From assembly GCF_030463565.1 (NCBI RefSeq), contig NC_134643.1, positions 4,102,001 through 4,166,000 on the forward strand: a stretch of DNA of 64,000 bases. The letters are read 5' to 3'. The position numbers and the translations under genes were made by a program. This DNA is from Pelecanus crispus (Eukaryota > Chordata > Aves > Pelecaniformes > Pelecanidae). The notes under the pieces are model-generated. The model did no database searches and was not told the DNA's origin. It saw nothing but the letters and a program-made list of their open reading frames with translations. Positions 32,001 to 61,222 of the stretch are shown here, one piece after another; the stretch's first letter is position 1; every line of letters begins with the position of its first letter.

Positions 32001-34927
32001 CACAGCATTTTAATAGCAATGAACACTGAAACAGGGCAAGAAAAAGCCAGAATAAACGGGGGAATACCCAAGGGACCATGCTTTGACCACCATGCTGGAC
32101 AGCATATATGCTAGTGATAGATTTTCCTTTCAAATCAGTAGCAAAACAAAAAAAATCTAACCTGGTAGAGCCAGTTTTGAGCTATTCACTCACCCCGTTT
32201 TTCCCAGGAACGAACTGCGATGCCACGCTAGAGCTGAACAGTCAACTGATTTCTGACAGCAATCAAATACTTACAGTCTCCAGGCTGGCAGTAAAAGCTG
32301 TGCTGACTTTCAGCAAACAGCTGGAAGCCAAGACAACACATACCTTTGTCTGCACCAAGTACACATTAAGATTTCAGGGTACAGAAGTGATACACTGACA
32401 GCAGCTTAAGCAAGTCTGTGGCTCTAGATATTTGGAAGCAGAGCACTGAATTTGGGTCATCACGGCAAGTATCTGGAGTTCATCACTAACAATTCAAGTT
32501 CAAATACATGAAAGCAAAGGAGACAGCAGCAATATGTTACCTTTTGGATCTGTGCTTGGGGAAGATGCTGCCTTGCAGACCTCTAAGCCCAAGCCATACA
32601 AGCTGGTGTTATATACAACTCCCGCAACCACTATCCTCTTCAGAGGTTTACGTATACCAAAGCCCACATAGATAATCGAAAACTCCATCCAGTTCTTTGA
32701 CTTCTGCCAGGAATGCCAGAAGTATTCCTGCTGGCATCAACTGTGACGTTTCCTTGTGCAACTCTCAAGCAGCAATAAGCAGGTCATTAACTGGCTTCCA
32801 CTCTAAAACCGCATTTGGATCCACTGCCTACAGATAAAAGCATCTGGAGGCCATTTATCCAAGTGCTGAGCCACGTACTATTATAATGGTTCCAGTACAG
32901 TAAGCCTACTTTTTCCATTCCAACTTTTCATTACAAATAGAGGCTTTCAGTAAAACAGGGATTTTGCCTATAAGTCATTACCACAACTTGAATGATTTCC
33001 AGCATAACCTTTTCCATGACAGGATACGATCAGGTCTACCATACCCACAGGCGTTTAGATACACTAACAAGCTTCTGACAGTACATTTACATTTCAACAA
33101 TATTTACAGCTTATATACTACTACCAACCCATATAAAGAACAAGTCATATAGTTGTTCTTAAACTCCCCTTTTGCAAAGTAAGACCAGTCTCCAAATCAT
33201 CATGTGTACTTCTTAAAATTGGCCAAGGTCATTCGGAGTTTCTACAATTTTCCCCTAATCAGAACAACAATTTTTTACTTCTTTTTTTTTAACTGGGCCC
33301 ACCTCTGTTTCTGTAATCATTACAGCTATAAAACAACACAAACACTTCCAGAGACATACATGAATTGCTTTTACTGTCAGGATTTCACTTGACAATAGCC
33401 AAACATTCCTTAACTCCGAGCCAACCACAACTAATAAGCTAAAATTCAAAGCATACACCGGGACTCAAGGTTTCACAAGACATTTTTCCACTTCTAAAAA
33501 CAAAGGTACCATAAGGAAATGTATCTAATAATTTTTGCCATTTTCCCCAGAAGCAGCACAGCATTACATCAACAGAATTACTGCATGTATGGAGACATAG
33601 GACCATTCAAGTTTAGGGTTGCACAGCGCTAATTCACACTAAAAGTTTCATTCGATAAGCTCTACAAAAGTATTTCCTTCTCAATTCTGAAATACAGGAG
33701 GAAGCAAAAGAATTAATAGTATTAGCGTTACAGGTACCTGCCACCCTCCTGCATTTGAAAAAAGCGGCATTACTGCTCATCTCTCTTACAGTAAGAGCAG
33801 CAAACAAATGTCAAGTGTTTCTCAGAACACTGCTCCGAATTTACTACTCACTGCCTGCAGCACTCACAAGTGCAAGCCTGCACAGCAGGGCAAGAGCGGC
33901 GTACAATTTTGTGACAAAACTCCCTTCTACAAATTTGCACGCATCAGGAAAATGATTCAGAAAACAGTTGTTCCACAAAGCCTACGGAAAACACTCTTCC
34001 AGAGTCATTACTCTGCTTTGGAAGGAGTCTCTTCTGGAAGAAGAAACAGCTAATGGAGACCCTGACACTTGTGGCTGCTGATTAAAGAAAAACACAGATA
34101 GAGCTACCACCATCCCTTGCCACCAGCGCCAGGGCCTCTACAAAGAGCCCGCTCTCCTCCAAATAAACAGTCCAGTTCATTTGCTCACTGACGCCTCAGT
34201 CATTAAATTTTCAGGCTAGGCTATTCTAATCAATGATCAAAAAACTGTCAGCCATCTAATTTAAGACATTCACTGCGTCCTTACTCCAGTACAATCTTCA
34301 TGCAGGCGAGCTTTAGCATGTTCTTTGGGAAAGTTTCCCAATTTTAGTCTAGTTGCCACTGCACAAGGCAAATAGCTTAAAGCCTTTCTAATTGGGTTTT
34401 CACAGATTGGTTTTCCAAAATGAGAGCACGATTTTGCTAATCGATCTTCTGGTAGAAACCTCCAGCCTGACCCCTGGACTAACGTGTACAGGGTGTGCAC
34501 ACAGACCCATCCCAGGCAAACAGAACTAAATCCCAGATGTTTCTTTACAGGACTGGATATCGCTACCTAAATGACACATATGGGATGCTGTCCAGAAAAA
34601 GGGCAAACTAAACTTTTCCGCAACTAAGTTCTCCTTCCTCATTATACTCAGTAAAAGGAAGACATGTTTAAGAATAAATACGATACAAATGTTATCTTTC
34701 AAAGAGCCAGAAGAGGAAAGCTACAGCTAATTCCAGTAACTACTTCGCATCACCCCTGAGGTCTCCCCAGGAGCAATATTAATTAATGGGACCCTCAAAA
34801 AAAAAAGGGTAAGGATGTAGCTATAATCTCCTTATTTGTAACAACATCATCTAAGTAGGTCCTTCTGCCACCTGCCACATGAAAATGCGTTCGGTCACAC
34901 TGCAATTGCAGCACTTGCTTGGAGAAG

Positions 34928-35488
34928 TGTCATGGTTTAGCCCCAGCCAGCAACTCAGCACCACGCAGCCGCTCGCTCACTCCTCCTACCCCAATGGGAT
35001 GGGGGAGAGAATCGGAGTAAGAGTGAGAAACACTCCTGGGTTGAGATAAGAACAGTTTAATAATTGAAATAAAGTAAAATAGTAATGATAATAATATAAT
35101 AATGATAATAACAATAATAATATACAAAGCAAGTGATGCACAATGCAATTGCTCACCACCCGCCAAACGATACCCAGACAGTTCCCGAGCAGCGATCGCT
35201 GCTCCCCGGCCAACCCCCCCAGTTTATATACTGAGCATGATGTCATAATGGTATGGAATAGCCCTTTGGGCAGTTGGGATCAGCTATTCTGTCTGTGCCT
35301 CCTCCCAGTTTCTTGTGTACCTGGCAGAGCATGGGAAGCTGAAAAGTCCTTGACAAGCATAAGCAGTACTCAGCAACAACTAAAAACATCAGTGTGTTAT
35401 CAACATTCTTCTCCTACTAAATCCAAAACACAGCACTATGCCTGCTACTAGGAAGAAAATTAACTCTATCCCAGCCGAAACCAGGACA
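34928..35488 (-). mobile_element. Solo LTR, ERVL type, downstream of the MKLN1 stop
   Basis: 561 bp. The plus strand runs from TGTCATGGTTTAGCCCC to CCGAAACCAGGACA, with a perfect 5-bp duplication AGAAG (34923-34927 and 35489-35493). In its own sense (the same strand as MKLN1) it has TATATAAA (complement of 35223-35230) and an ATTAAA hexamer (complement of 35056-35061). It is well preserved compared with the other copies. Confidence 0.93.
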
Positions 35489-38400
35489 AGAAGTCATTTT
35501 GGCAGAACTCTTAGGGACTTCTGCCTTGTGACTACTATGAGGGGTTGTACAACACAAACATTAAGAAACTCACTTAACTCTGCCTAATCCAAGTGACCAA
35601 AAATCAAATCTGAAGAGTTTTATTTCTCTAGGAAAACGTGTCATTTGATAGGAATAGCTTTGCATAAATAATGATTTCATGTTTTCCAAAGAGACGATCT
35701 ACTGAATAATATTATAAGGGCAACTATGCTGAAGGCCAGTGTCAGTGAAGAACCAAACTCACGGATCTCAAAAGAACTTTAAAAGAAACGCTAATCAGGA
35801 CTGAAGTCTTGATGTCTGTACCAATTTTATTCCACTCCGACTTCCTACAGCTTTAAAAAACATATCACAACCTCGAAACTTTGGCTGTAAAGACCCCAGT
35901 CATCATAAGTGAGTCCCTCTCTGACAAGTAACGATGCTTTCTTTTGCAGTACCTTATTTACAAGTTAACACATAATTTAGAGATAAGCTAGTCTAGTGCA
36001 AAGATTACTCGGTGTTAAATCCATACACAAAGTCGCCTTCTAACATAAGGTAAAGGCAAATACCGTATGTTTGTCTTGTCTAAGCTAAAAAGCCATCTCT
36101 GCTACAGCCTGCAAGCAGTAAGGGTGAGGCTCAAAGACTTCTCAGGTACAGCTTGTGTATTTATAACATTGCATGCACTGTGCTGTGAAGCATTTTCAGG
36201 TGGCTGTTTTCAGATCAAGTGGGTCTCTTTTCTGTTTGTACTTCAGTATTTCTGTAATGCTCACATCTCAGGCTTTCCTGGAATATCACCAGTATCTTTA
36301 AAGATCTGCATGTAATTAAATTCAAACTCTCCCTGTAACTGCTTGTCAATAACTGGCTTATTTTGAAAGGAAATTTATACTTCACTGTTCAGAAATTTTA
36401 ATCAGGTTTTAAATCAGGTAGTGTAGCATAGATCAATGCAAAGAAATAATTTAATTTTGACTCCCAGCTTTAAGGACACAGAACCTGGAAAGACCCTTGG
36501 CAAAGCCACAGGAAACCTTCACTTTGGATTAACCTCTCTGGCCACAGGGTGCCTCTGCTGCTCAACAAATACTCCGAAGCTGAGCAAATAGCTTCTGCTG
36601 GTTAATCACCAGCTGTAACCCATAAACTGTACTTGTGCGAGCTGAAATCGATCTGCTCAGGATAAAGGTAGGTCAATATTTGATCATCCTGAAGTGCTCT
36701 CATTAGCTGGGATTGTCAGTCCTGCAGAAGCAATGTTCACCTCGCTCAGACAAATCATTCATTTACGCTATGCTACAAAAAACGGAGCCACGCTGTCAGG
36801 CTTTGCATGCACCCCCGACGCAGAGGACAATGAGTTTTGATCGAATTTCTATAGCACAAACCAAGCCTGACACCAGCAACACCGTTCACAAAGCTTCTGG
36901 CATTCCTAAACTTCCACTGTGTGCTTGCTGTGGCTCCTCGGTCTAGTTGCATCTTTTGGGTTCAGCCTCACACGTAGTCATTGAGGGTGTATGTGTAAAA
37001 GTTTACGAAGAGCTTAGTTGATTAGAAAACTGTCACAAAAAGCAATTAATCATCTAACTGAAGTTGGAGAATACACAGGCAATGAGATCAAGTGTAAGGG
37101 AGCACAGCAGCACTAAGATTTTAAGTACTAGAGGGCTGCAGCATTTTGGCTGGTTGCATTGAAAGTGCTCAGTTCAATCTCAACGGTAACAACGCCTCCA
37201 TTGGAATATTCCCCTGGTATAGCAGTTGGTATCTACATCCGTACCTTATAAGCTTTACTTTAACTAGTTAACAAAGCGTTAGTAAAGGTAGCACATCGCA
37301 AAGCCTAGCAGTGACATAGAACTTTCCATGGCACTGGGGAACAAAAAAAAAAAATGCAATGTTTCAAAGAAACAATTTCATCAGATTTCATTTACTGCAC
37401 TATGTACTGAGTGGATTCTTCCACAGACATCTGATTTGCCATCCACTGAAGTATACAATGTCTAAACAGTCTCAAGTGACAGGTTACTTAAAAACACTGT
37501 ATTTGTAGAGTCTTCCCTGAAGACAAGGCAAAGGCCAGCCTCTAAGACACAGTTCCCTTCTAAGTGATTAAACACTAGTATGAGTTTTTAGATTTATTTC
37601 TAACGTACCAGGACTACAAAAGTCACACAAAGAACATGATAAAGAGGTAATACAATGCAATCAAAGCAAGCAGACACTCGAGCTCTGAGAAAGACACTTC
37701 ACTAACTCTTTATTTCAAGAGTTCAGATCATCTTTGCACACACAAGACTTCCATCAAGTTCAACAGGAGTCGTGTAGCCACAGTGGGTGCAGCAATGACA
37801 CCCTACTGGCATGAACATTTCTGGACATAAAGCTTTGCACTCTCATATAAATATTTACATCTGCCAGTTTGTACTGAATGCTCACTGACACCAAATGCAG
37901 AAAGTTTCTAATGCTGGGTATGCATATCCTTCATTCCACTTCAGCACCAAGCCCTTACCTTATTTATAAAGAAGGCTTTCAGCGAGGAAGCATATATTTT
38001 CTATACATATGCATCAGCTTGCTTTCAAAGAGATTTATGCTAAAAAGGCCTCCCTCACATTCAGATCTAGATCTAAAATGCATGTAAAAGTGAATGAGCT
38101 GCACTACATAGGAAGGAGACAAGCTGTTCGGAGCAATCCTCTTTACATTTACACATTGACAAACACACACAGAAGCATAGGTGCATGTAAACGAAGACAA
38201 TCTGCTTCAGAAATCCTACACCCAACCCAGAGTCAGGCTGCAGAGGTTGGGTGTGCGTATGGTGGAAGACCCAGTTCTGCCGGGCTCTGTGAGGACCTGC
38301 ATGGTTTCTCATCAGAAGAGCACAGCAGTGAAAAACAGAACAAACCCTGAAAGGGGGCCGTGCAGACGATGACTGCACTCCTGTTTTCCAGCGGTTTCTC

Positions 38401-38936
38401 TGAGGTTCCCACTTGCCTGTCAGGTCTAAGTGGAAGGCTCCAGAGAACAGAAAATAGGCATTTAGGTTTAGACCAGATATCAGATGCAATTAGACACTAC
38501 TGTCAGCCCAGTTCTGGGATGAGGGGACAGATAATTTGCGACACGTGCTCCCCTTCACATGACACACTGCGATTACAAGACTCAAGACACATACATTACT
38601 ATTACCTCAACGCGTGCCAGTGCCCTGCCGCCAAGTTATTCAGCTGCTGAGGATGGAGTTGTAGGATAAAGCAATATATCATGACTAGCTACAAATGAGC
38701 AAAGAAGAACCTCCCCCCCCTTTCTCAAAAAACCCAAAATAAAACCCATCATCTTTAATTCCAGCCAACCCACAAATCTCAATTTTCCCCTACAGGCAAA
38801 AACGATCACCACATGATTGGAGTTGTGTTTTTTTTTTTTTTTTTCTTTCCCCCACCTTTTCATCTTACATTTGCTAACTCAAAAATCCAAAGTCAGAAAA
38901 AATATATATATTTAGTCGGAAGTACGTCAGTTACAT

Positions 38937-38942
38937 TTTATT
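38937..38942 (-). promoter_or_regulatory. MKLN1: MKLN1 proximal poly(A) signal AATAAA
   Basis: Plus-strand TTTATT reads AATAAA in the sense of MKLN1, 174 nt past the stop codon. The sense sequence downstream is A/T-rich. It would give a short-3'-UTR isoform. Confidence 0.4.
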
Positions 38943-39115
38943 AACCTACTCCAAGGGAAAAGCTTCAGGGATTCACCATACAAGTATAAAACCCCTTTCA
39001 AACATCTAGGGGTTACTATATTACTTCATCCCAGCAGTCAATCAATGCAGTAAAAAAATTAAAATACTGAAAATGGATGCTTTTCCCCTCTTCCACATGT
39101 CCAGTGATTGCTCCG

Positions 39116-56114
<16,999 letters not shown>

Positions 56115-57632
56115 TCACATAACGACCTCTTCAGTATTCTGGGATAAAGAGCACAGTATTCTGGGATAAAGAGCGTCTCAAGTTTAACATTACTACCTAG
56201 TTTGCCCATTTTCTTCCTTTTAATTACTTTCACCTCTTCATCTTTCATTTAAAACCAAAACTTGGGACTGAGTGATCCCAAGCTGGTATTTTCTACGACC
56301 TCTCCTCCACAGCGATCTCGTTATTTACCACAACTTAAAACTGAAATGGCACATCTCAAAATAGGAGGCGTGCAGAAGTCACCAAGCAAACAATTTGCTT
56401 CTTGCACATGCCCTCCAAAGCAGGGTGAGAGGGAGGAGGAGAAGAAACATCACCCAGAGGCTGACTCCTTCCCTACTAAGGACAAGTCCAATGCAAATTC
56501 TCCTCTTCCCTTCCTATTTGTGACTCCTGGAAAACACGAAAACCATTACGAGAGCCACTGTTTCCTAGGGAAAAACATGGGCAGAGCTATCTGGGAGACT
56601 ACCAGCTCAGAAACGAGGATTAAACTGCCTCAATATAGAGCTAGATGATCCTTGTAGATATGAATAGAGTGATTTTGTTATTATCTCATCCGTAAAAGGA
56701 AGCACCAATTCCAGAAAGCCTAATTGCAAAAGCTGGGAAACACAAAAAAATTCAAGAAGAACTCAGGATTACTTAGCTCACAACTTTGCATTGCTTCCTT
56801 TAGGACAAAGATGTCAAGGAAGTTTTTTGTATTTTCTAAATAGTTGTGGTATAATTACCAAGCTATTCTTCTGTTCCACCTTCAGATTTAGAAATATGGT
56901 GAAATACTGAGGATTTGAGCAGTTTTCATCATAATTCCCTGAAAAAAGGTCAGCAAATTTGTTTGGCAGTCCTTTTTGTTTGTTGTATAATTCCCCATTT
57001 CCTGTTTCCCTAGGCAACCATCCTTCCAAAATGTATTTGTGAAGAGCACGTGATCTTTGTTTACAGATCCTGTTTGTCTCATTTCTCTTTCTGGGTCAGT
57101 TTACAAAGGCTGGTAAAGGTTCCTGGCCTTCGATCAAGATTTTGGCATGAAAAATTCTCAGAACTCTTGTATTTTGCAAATTCTTCCCTGCAATTAACTA
57201 TGAACTGCACACACGGCCTAGAAAACAAGCCCTTCGCTAATAAGCCATTTAATATTCCTGTTTAAGAACACACAAAACGGTATTTTGCAAGCCCATTCTG
57301 TAATAGGTTTCAGTCTCCTACTTCAATCTTCTCATTTGGTAGGCCAGGAAAGTAATAAATATCAATTAAAAAATTCTGAGCAGCATTTAGTTTTCTACAG
57401 TTTAAGCCCCTACCGAAATGTTTAGCAAAGCCAAAACCCCCAAACATTTCCTAAAAAAAAAAAAAAAAAAAAAAATTTTAAAATGCTTAATTCTTACATA
57501 AACTTAAGTAGAAACTGAAATATATTCACGTAATTCATTCTCAGAGTCCTGTCGACAAAATCCTTGTCTATGGTTTTACGAAAAGCAGGAGGCATAGCCT
57601 TTGGAGCCGTCATCAGCAAAGCCTGCCTATTT

Positions 57633-57876
57633 TCATAGAATCATGGAATGCTTTGGGTTGGAAGGGACCGTTAGAGGTCATCCAGCCCAACCCCTGCAGT
57701 GAGCAGGGACAGCTTTAACCAGATCAGGGTGCTCAGAGCCCCGTCCAACCTGACCTTGAACGTTGCCAGGGATGGGGCATCCACCACCTCTCTGGGCAAC
57801 CTGTTCCAGTGCTTCACCACCCTCACTGTAAAAAACTTCTTTCTACTGTCTAGTCTATTTTGACCTCCAATTTTGC
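57633..57876 (-). mobile_element. CR1 3' end fragment
   Basis: The plus strand begins TTTCATAGAATCATGGAATG and GGGTTGGAAGGGACCGTTAG, then the conserved GGGGCATCCACCACCTCTCT and CTTCACCACCCTCACTGTAA blocks. A minus-strand open stretch retains the CR1 C-terminal motif [14 protein letters not shown]. It lies in an MKLN1 intron in the sense orientation of the gene. Confidence 0.92.
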
Positions 57877-59689
57877 CACAAAATTTCAAATGAAAATTAA
57901 TTCAGTTTATAAGCAAATGGGTGGCAGAGCAGAGGGAAAAAAAAAAAAACCAAAACAAAACAGTGAACAATGCTGGCACAACAAGAACTACATACCTCAT
58001 CTTAGCTGCAAACCACAAGGAAGTTTTTAAATAAGACTAACTAGCACTGTGAAAGTCACCCAATAAGGAAATTGAGAACAAAAAGACAATTGTAGACCAA
58101 ATATCATTAATTTTTGAAAACTATCATGTAATGTGTTTGCTTGCATAGTCAGGGACTGAATCATTGACCCAAAAGGATTAAATTCAAGGCATATTTGAGA
58201 CATTTCCGGCAGGAGAGCCATCTAAATTTGATCAGCTATGCTAATGTGCATAGAAAAAGTCTTTGCAACCCTATCTGCTGCTTTGAACATTTGAGACCAT
58301 GCCGGGTTTTTAGAAAAAAAGCATGCAAATCTTGAGAGCATTAATACCTCAGACTCATTGAAATGAAAATTATTATAATCATGAAGAATATGGTTGCTAT
58401 ATTACCATTGATACAGAGAGTGTATGAAACTTGTCTATGGAAGTCCCACCCCTCCTCCTGAAATGTTGTTAAATAAATGAATTTTCTATCTAGTTTATGC
58501 TCGATTTCCTGAAGCTGAAATTATTATTTAAATAATGAAGGAGGGAAAAGCTGCCAAAGTTCAGTGCCTCTGTTTTTTTATCTTGATAGTAAGAATAGAA
58601 TTTATCCGCACCAACTGCAATCAAAACCAAATTCAAGTCAAGTAATTTCAGGCTTCCCTCAGTTGTACATCAAACTCTAGTTGAGACGGTTTGAAATGCA
58701 GAATGCCTAGAAAAATACTATATCCAAAAATATATACCCCTACATTTGCCAGGGGCCTAAGACGAGGAGCAACTTACGTAACGTCTTTGACCTATCTAAG
58801 CAACTATCTAGAAACCATACTGAAGTAGTGCCTTAGGCTAGACAAAGTTGACATCTAGTCTTCTGCAGAGGAAGACCAAACTAGAACATTAGATGTAATA
58901 TGATTTTAAAAAACACAAGACAACACAAATTTGGTAAACAAGTCCCCGAAAATAAATAGAAAATAAGGCAAGCTACTACACAGTAAGAGGGAAATGCTGT
59001 GATATTTTAAATGCAACAGAAACATCAAAAACATGTTTACCAAGGAAGTTGGAGCCTTGACAGAGCGAAAGGGCTACATAAAATCCTCACAACTGACAAA
59101 CATTTCCACTAGGGGGTAAGAGAGCTTCATCATCTGCAAGTGCAGCAGACTTGCAGTAAATGCTGGATCTAATTCAAATGATTGCAGTCAGCATATTAGA
59201 GGGACACAGGCAGTGAACTAGTGAAAAGTACTTGCGATATTTAGCTAACAAAATGTACGTTGGGAAAGAAATTTAATTCTCCATGGGAAACAAAACTGAA
59301 CCTGTGACAGTAACATTGCTCAGGATGTATTTTTTTAAAATTTTAAGACTCGGAGTAAAAAGTCGTAAACAAGAAGGGGTGAGAATCAGCCATGGTAATG
59401 TCCATGCACTGCAAGAACTATTATTTGCAATGTACTAGATCCAAGGGGTGCATAAAGCAGTAAGAACGGCCCCATGGAAGGTCCCTCGCTCTTCTGTTTC
59501 TTTGTGTAAATGTAGATGTAAATCAGCTCTGGAGCAGTTCTCCACCGATTTCACGCTGTTCAGAGTGCCTCTCAGGCCCGGCAGTCACCCAGGTCAGCTG
59601 CAGGCAGCCAGCTCCAAGGACGTAAAGCAGCAACTGAGGACTTAACCCTGGTTGTTTTGAACACAGCCCTGTCACTATGCAATATTAGC

Positions 59690-60637
59690 TTGGCAAAGGG
59701 AGGGTCCCCTCTACGCAGCATGCAGCTGATGCTACGCGGAGTAAGTGCATCGCACTGATCACCCCACGGGCTCAAATAGGAAATTGTAATCGCGCAGGAA
59801 TCTTGGAAGTGATCGTGGACTGGCCAGAAGGCAAAGATTTTGGAATATCGCCAGAGGAGGAGGTGACATGTGCTGAGGAGGCCTCGCTGTATAATAAACT
59901 ACCAGAAAATGAGAAGCGATATGCCCTGTTCACTGACGGGTCCTGTTGTACTGTAGCAAAGCATCGGAGGTAGAAGGCCGCTGTACGGAGTCCTATATGA
60001 CAAGTTCCAGAAACTGCTGAAAGAAAAGGTGAATTGAGCCAATTTGTGGAAGTGAAGGCCATCCCGCTAACTTTAGACATTGCTGGACGAGAAAAGTGGC
60101 CAGTCCTTTATCTCTGTACTGACTCATGGATGGTGGCAAATGCCCTGTGGGGGTGGCTGCAGCAATGGAAGCAGAGCAACTGGCAGCGCAGAGGCAAACC
60201 CATCTGGGCCGCCGCATCGTGGCAAGATATCACTGCCCAGGTAGAGAATCTGGTTGTAGAAGTACGTCACGTAGATGCTCACGTACCCAAGAGTCGGGCC
60301 ACTGAAGAACATCAAAACAACCAGCAGGAGGATCAGGCTGCTAAGATGGAAGTGGCTCAGGTGGGTCTGGACTGGCAACATAAGGGTGAATTATTTACAA
60401 CTCGGTGGGCCCATGAGACTTCAGGCCATCAAGGAAGAGATGCAACATACAGACAGGCTTGTGATCGAGGGGTGGACTTGACCATGGACACTACTGCACA
60501 GGTTATCCTCAAATGTGAAACCTGTGCTGCAATCAAACAAGCCAAGCAGTTAAAGCCTCTCAAGTGGTGGTGATTAATTGGAATGCTTTGGAAAGTGTGG
60601 GACCTGGGCATGACATAGATGGTATAGAATAAGATAC
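59690..60637 (+). mobile_element. ERVL pol remnant (RNase H and integrase start), disrupted
   Basis: Decayed internal sequence of an endogenous retrovirus. The RNase H start is seen as ALFTDGSC at about 59923-59946, followed by an in-frame stop (59971-59973). A second open stretch (60034-60573) carries the RNase H end (LYLCTDSW, HVDAHVP) and the N-terminal zinc-binding start of integrase, with H and H in HETSGHQGR and C and C in CETCAAIK. The integrase catalytic core is missing, because sequence passes straight to the 3' LTR. No intact protein can be read. The 5' limit is approximate. Confidence 0.8.
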
Positions 60638-61222
60638 TGTCCTGGTTTCAGCTGGGACAGAGTTAATTTTCTTTCTTCCTAGTAGCTGGCATAGTGCTGT
60701 GTTTTGGATTTAGCATGAGAATAATGTTGATAACACACTGATGGTTTAGTATAAGCACTGCTTAGCAACAACTAAGTCAAGGACTTTTCAGCTTCCCATG
60801 CTCTGCCAGCAAGGAGGTGCACCAGAAGCTGGCAGGGAGCATAGCCAGGACAGCTGACCCAAACTGGACAAAGGGATATTCCATACCATATGACATCATG
60901 CTCAGTATATAAACTGGGGGGAGCTGGTCAGGGAGCAGCAATCGCTGCTCAGGGACTGGCTGGGCATCAGTCAGCAGGTGGTAAGCGGTTGCATCACTTG
61001 TTTTTCATGGGTTTTGTTTCTCTCTTTCCTTTTGTTGTTTTCATTTGCATTAGAACTTATTATTGTTATTATTCCTTTACTTCAATCATTGAACTGTTCT
61101 TATCTCAACCCACGAGTTTTCTTACTTTCACCCTTCCAATTCTCTCCCCCATCCCACCGGGGCGGGAGGGTGAGCGAGCGGCTGTGTCGTGCTTGGTTGC
61201 CGACTGGGGTTAAACCATGACA
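60638..61222 (+). mobile_element. 3' LTR of the ERVL remnant (+)
   Basis: 585 bp, TGTCCTGGTTTCAGCTGGG to GGTTAAACCATGACA, directly after the pol remnant. It contains TATATAAA at 60906-60913. It belongs to the same LTR family as the three solo LTRs. No matching 5' LTR lies upstream in the window, so the provirus is 5'-truncated or rearranged. It is antisense to MKLN1, inside an intron. Confidence 0.9.

Larger units (their letters stand above)
29060..39115 (-). other. MKLN1: Probable MKLN1 3' UTR and downstream sequence
   Basis: About 10 kb on the sense side of the MKLN1 stop, with no credible coding exon on either strand and no splice-bounded homology. A proximal AATAAA lies 174 nt after the stop (plus-strand TTTATT at 38937-38942). 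A distal one is near 29082-29087. The region is AT-rich, free of CR1 pieces, and interrupted by one solo LTR (34928-35488). I recall that mammalian MKLN1 mRNAs have very long 3' UTRs, which would fit, but the true end cannot be fixed without transcript data. Confidence 0.45.

Noticed and set aside
34930-35246. Minus-strand ORFs of 78-86 codons
   Set aside because: They lie entirely inside the solo LTR and have equivalents in the other LTR copies. LTR sequence does not encode these as proteins.
59448-59645. A small plus-strand ORF just before the ERVL pol remnant
   Set aside because: No retroviral motif is visible. It may or may not be part of the element, so the remnant was started later at about 59690.
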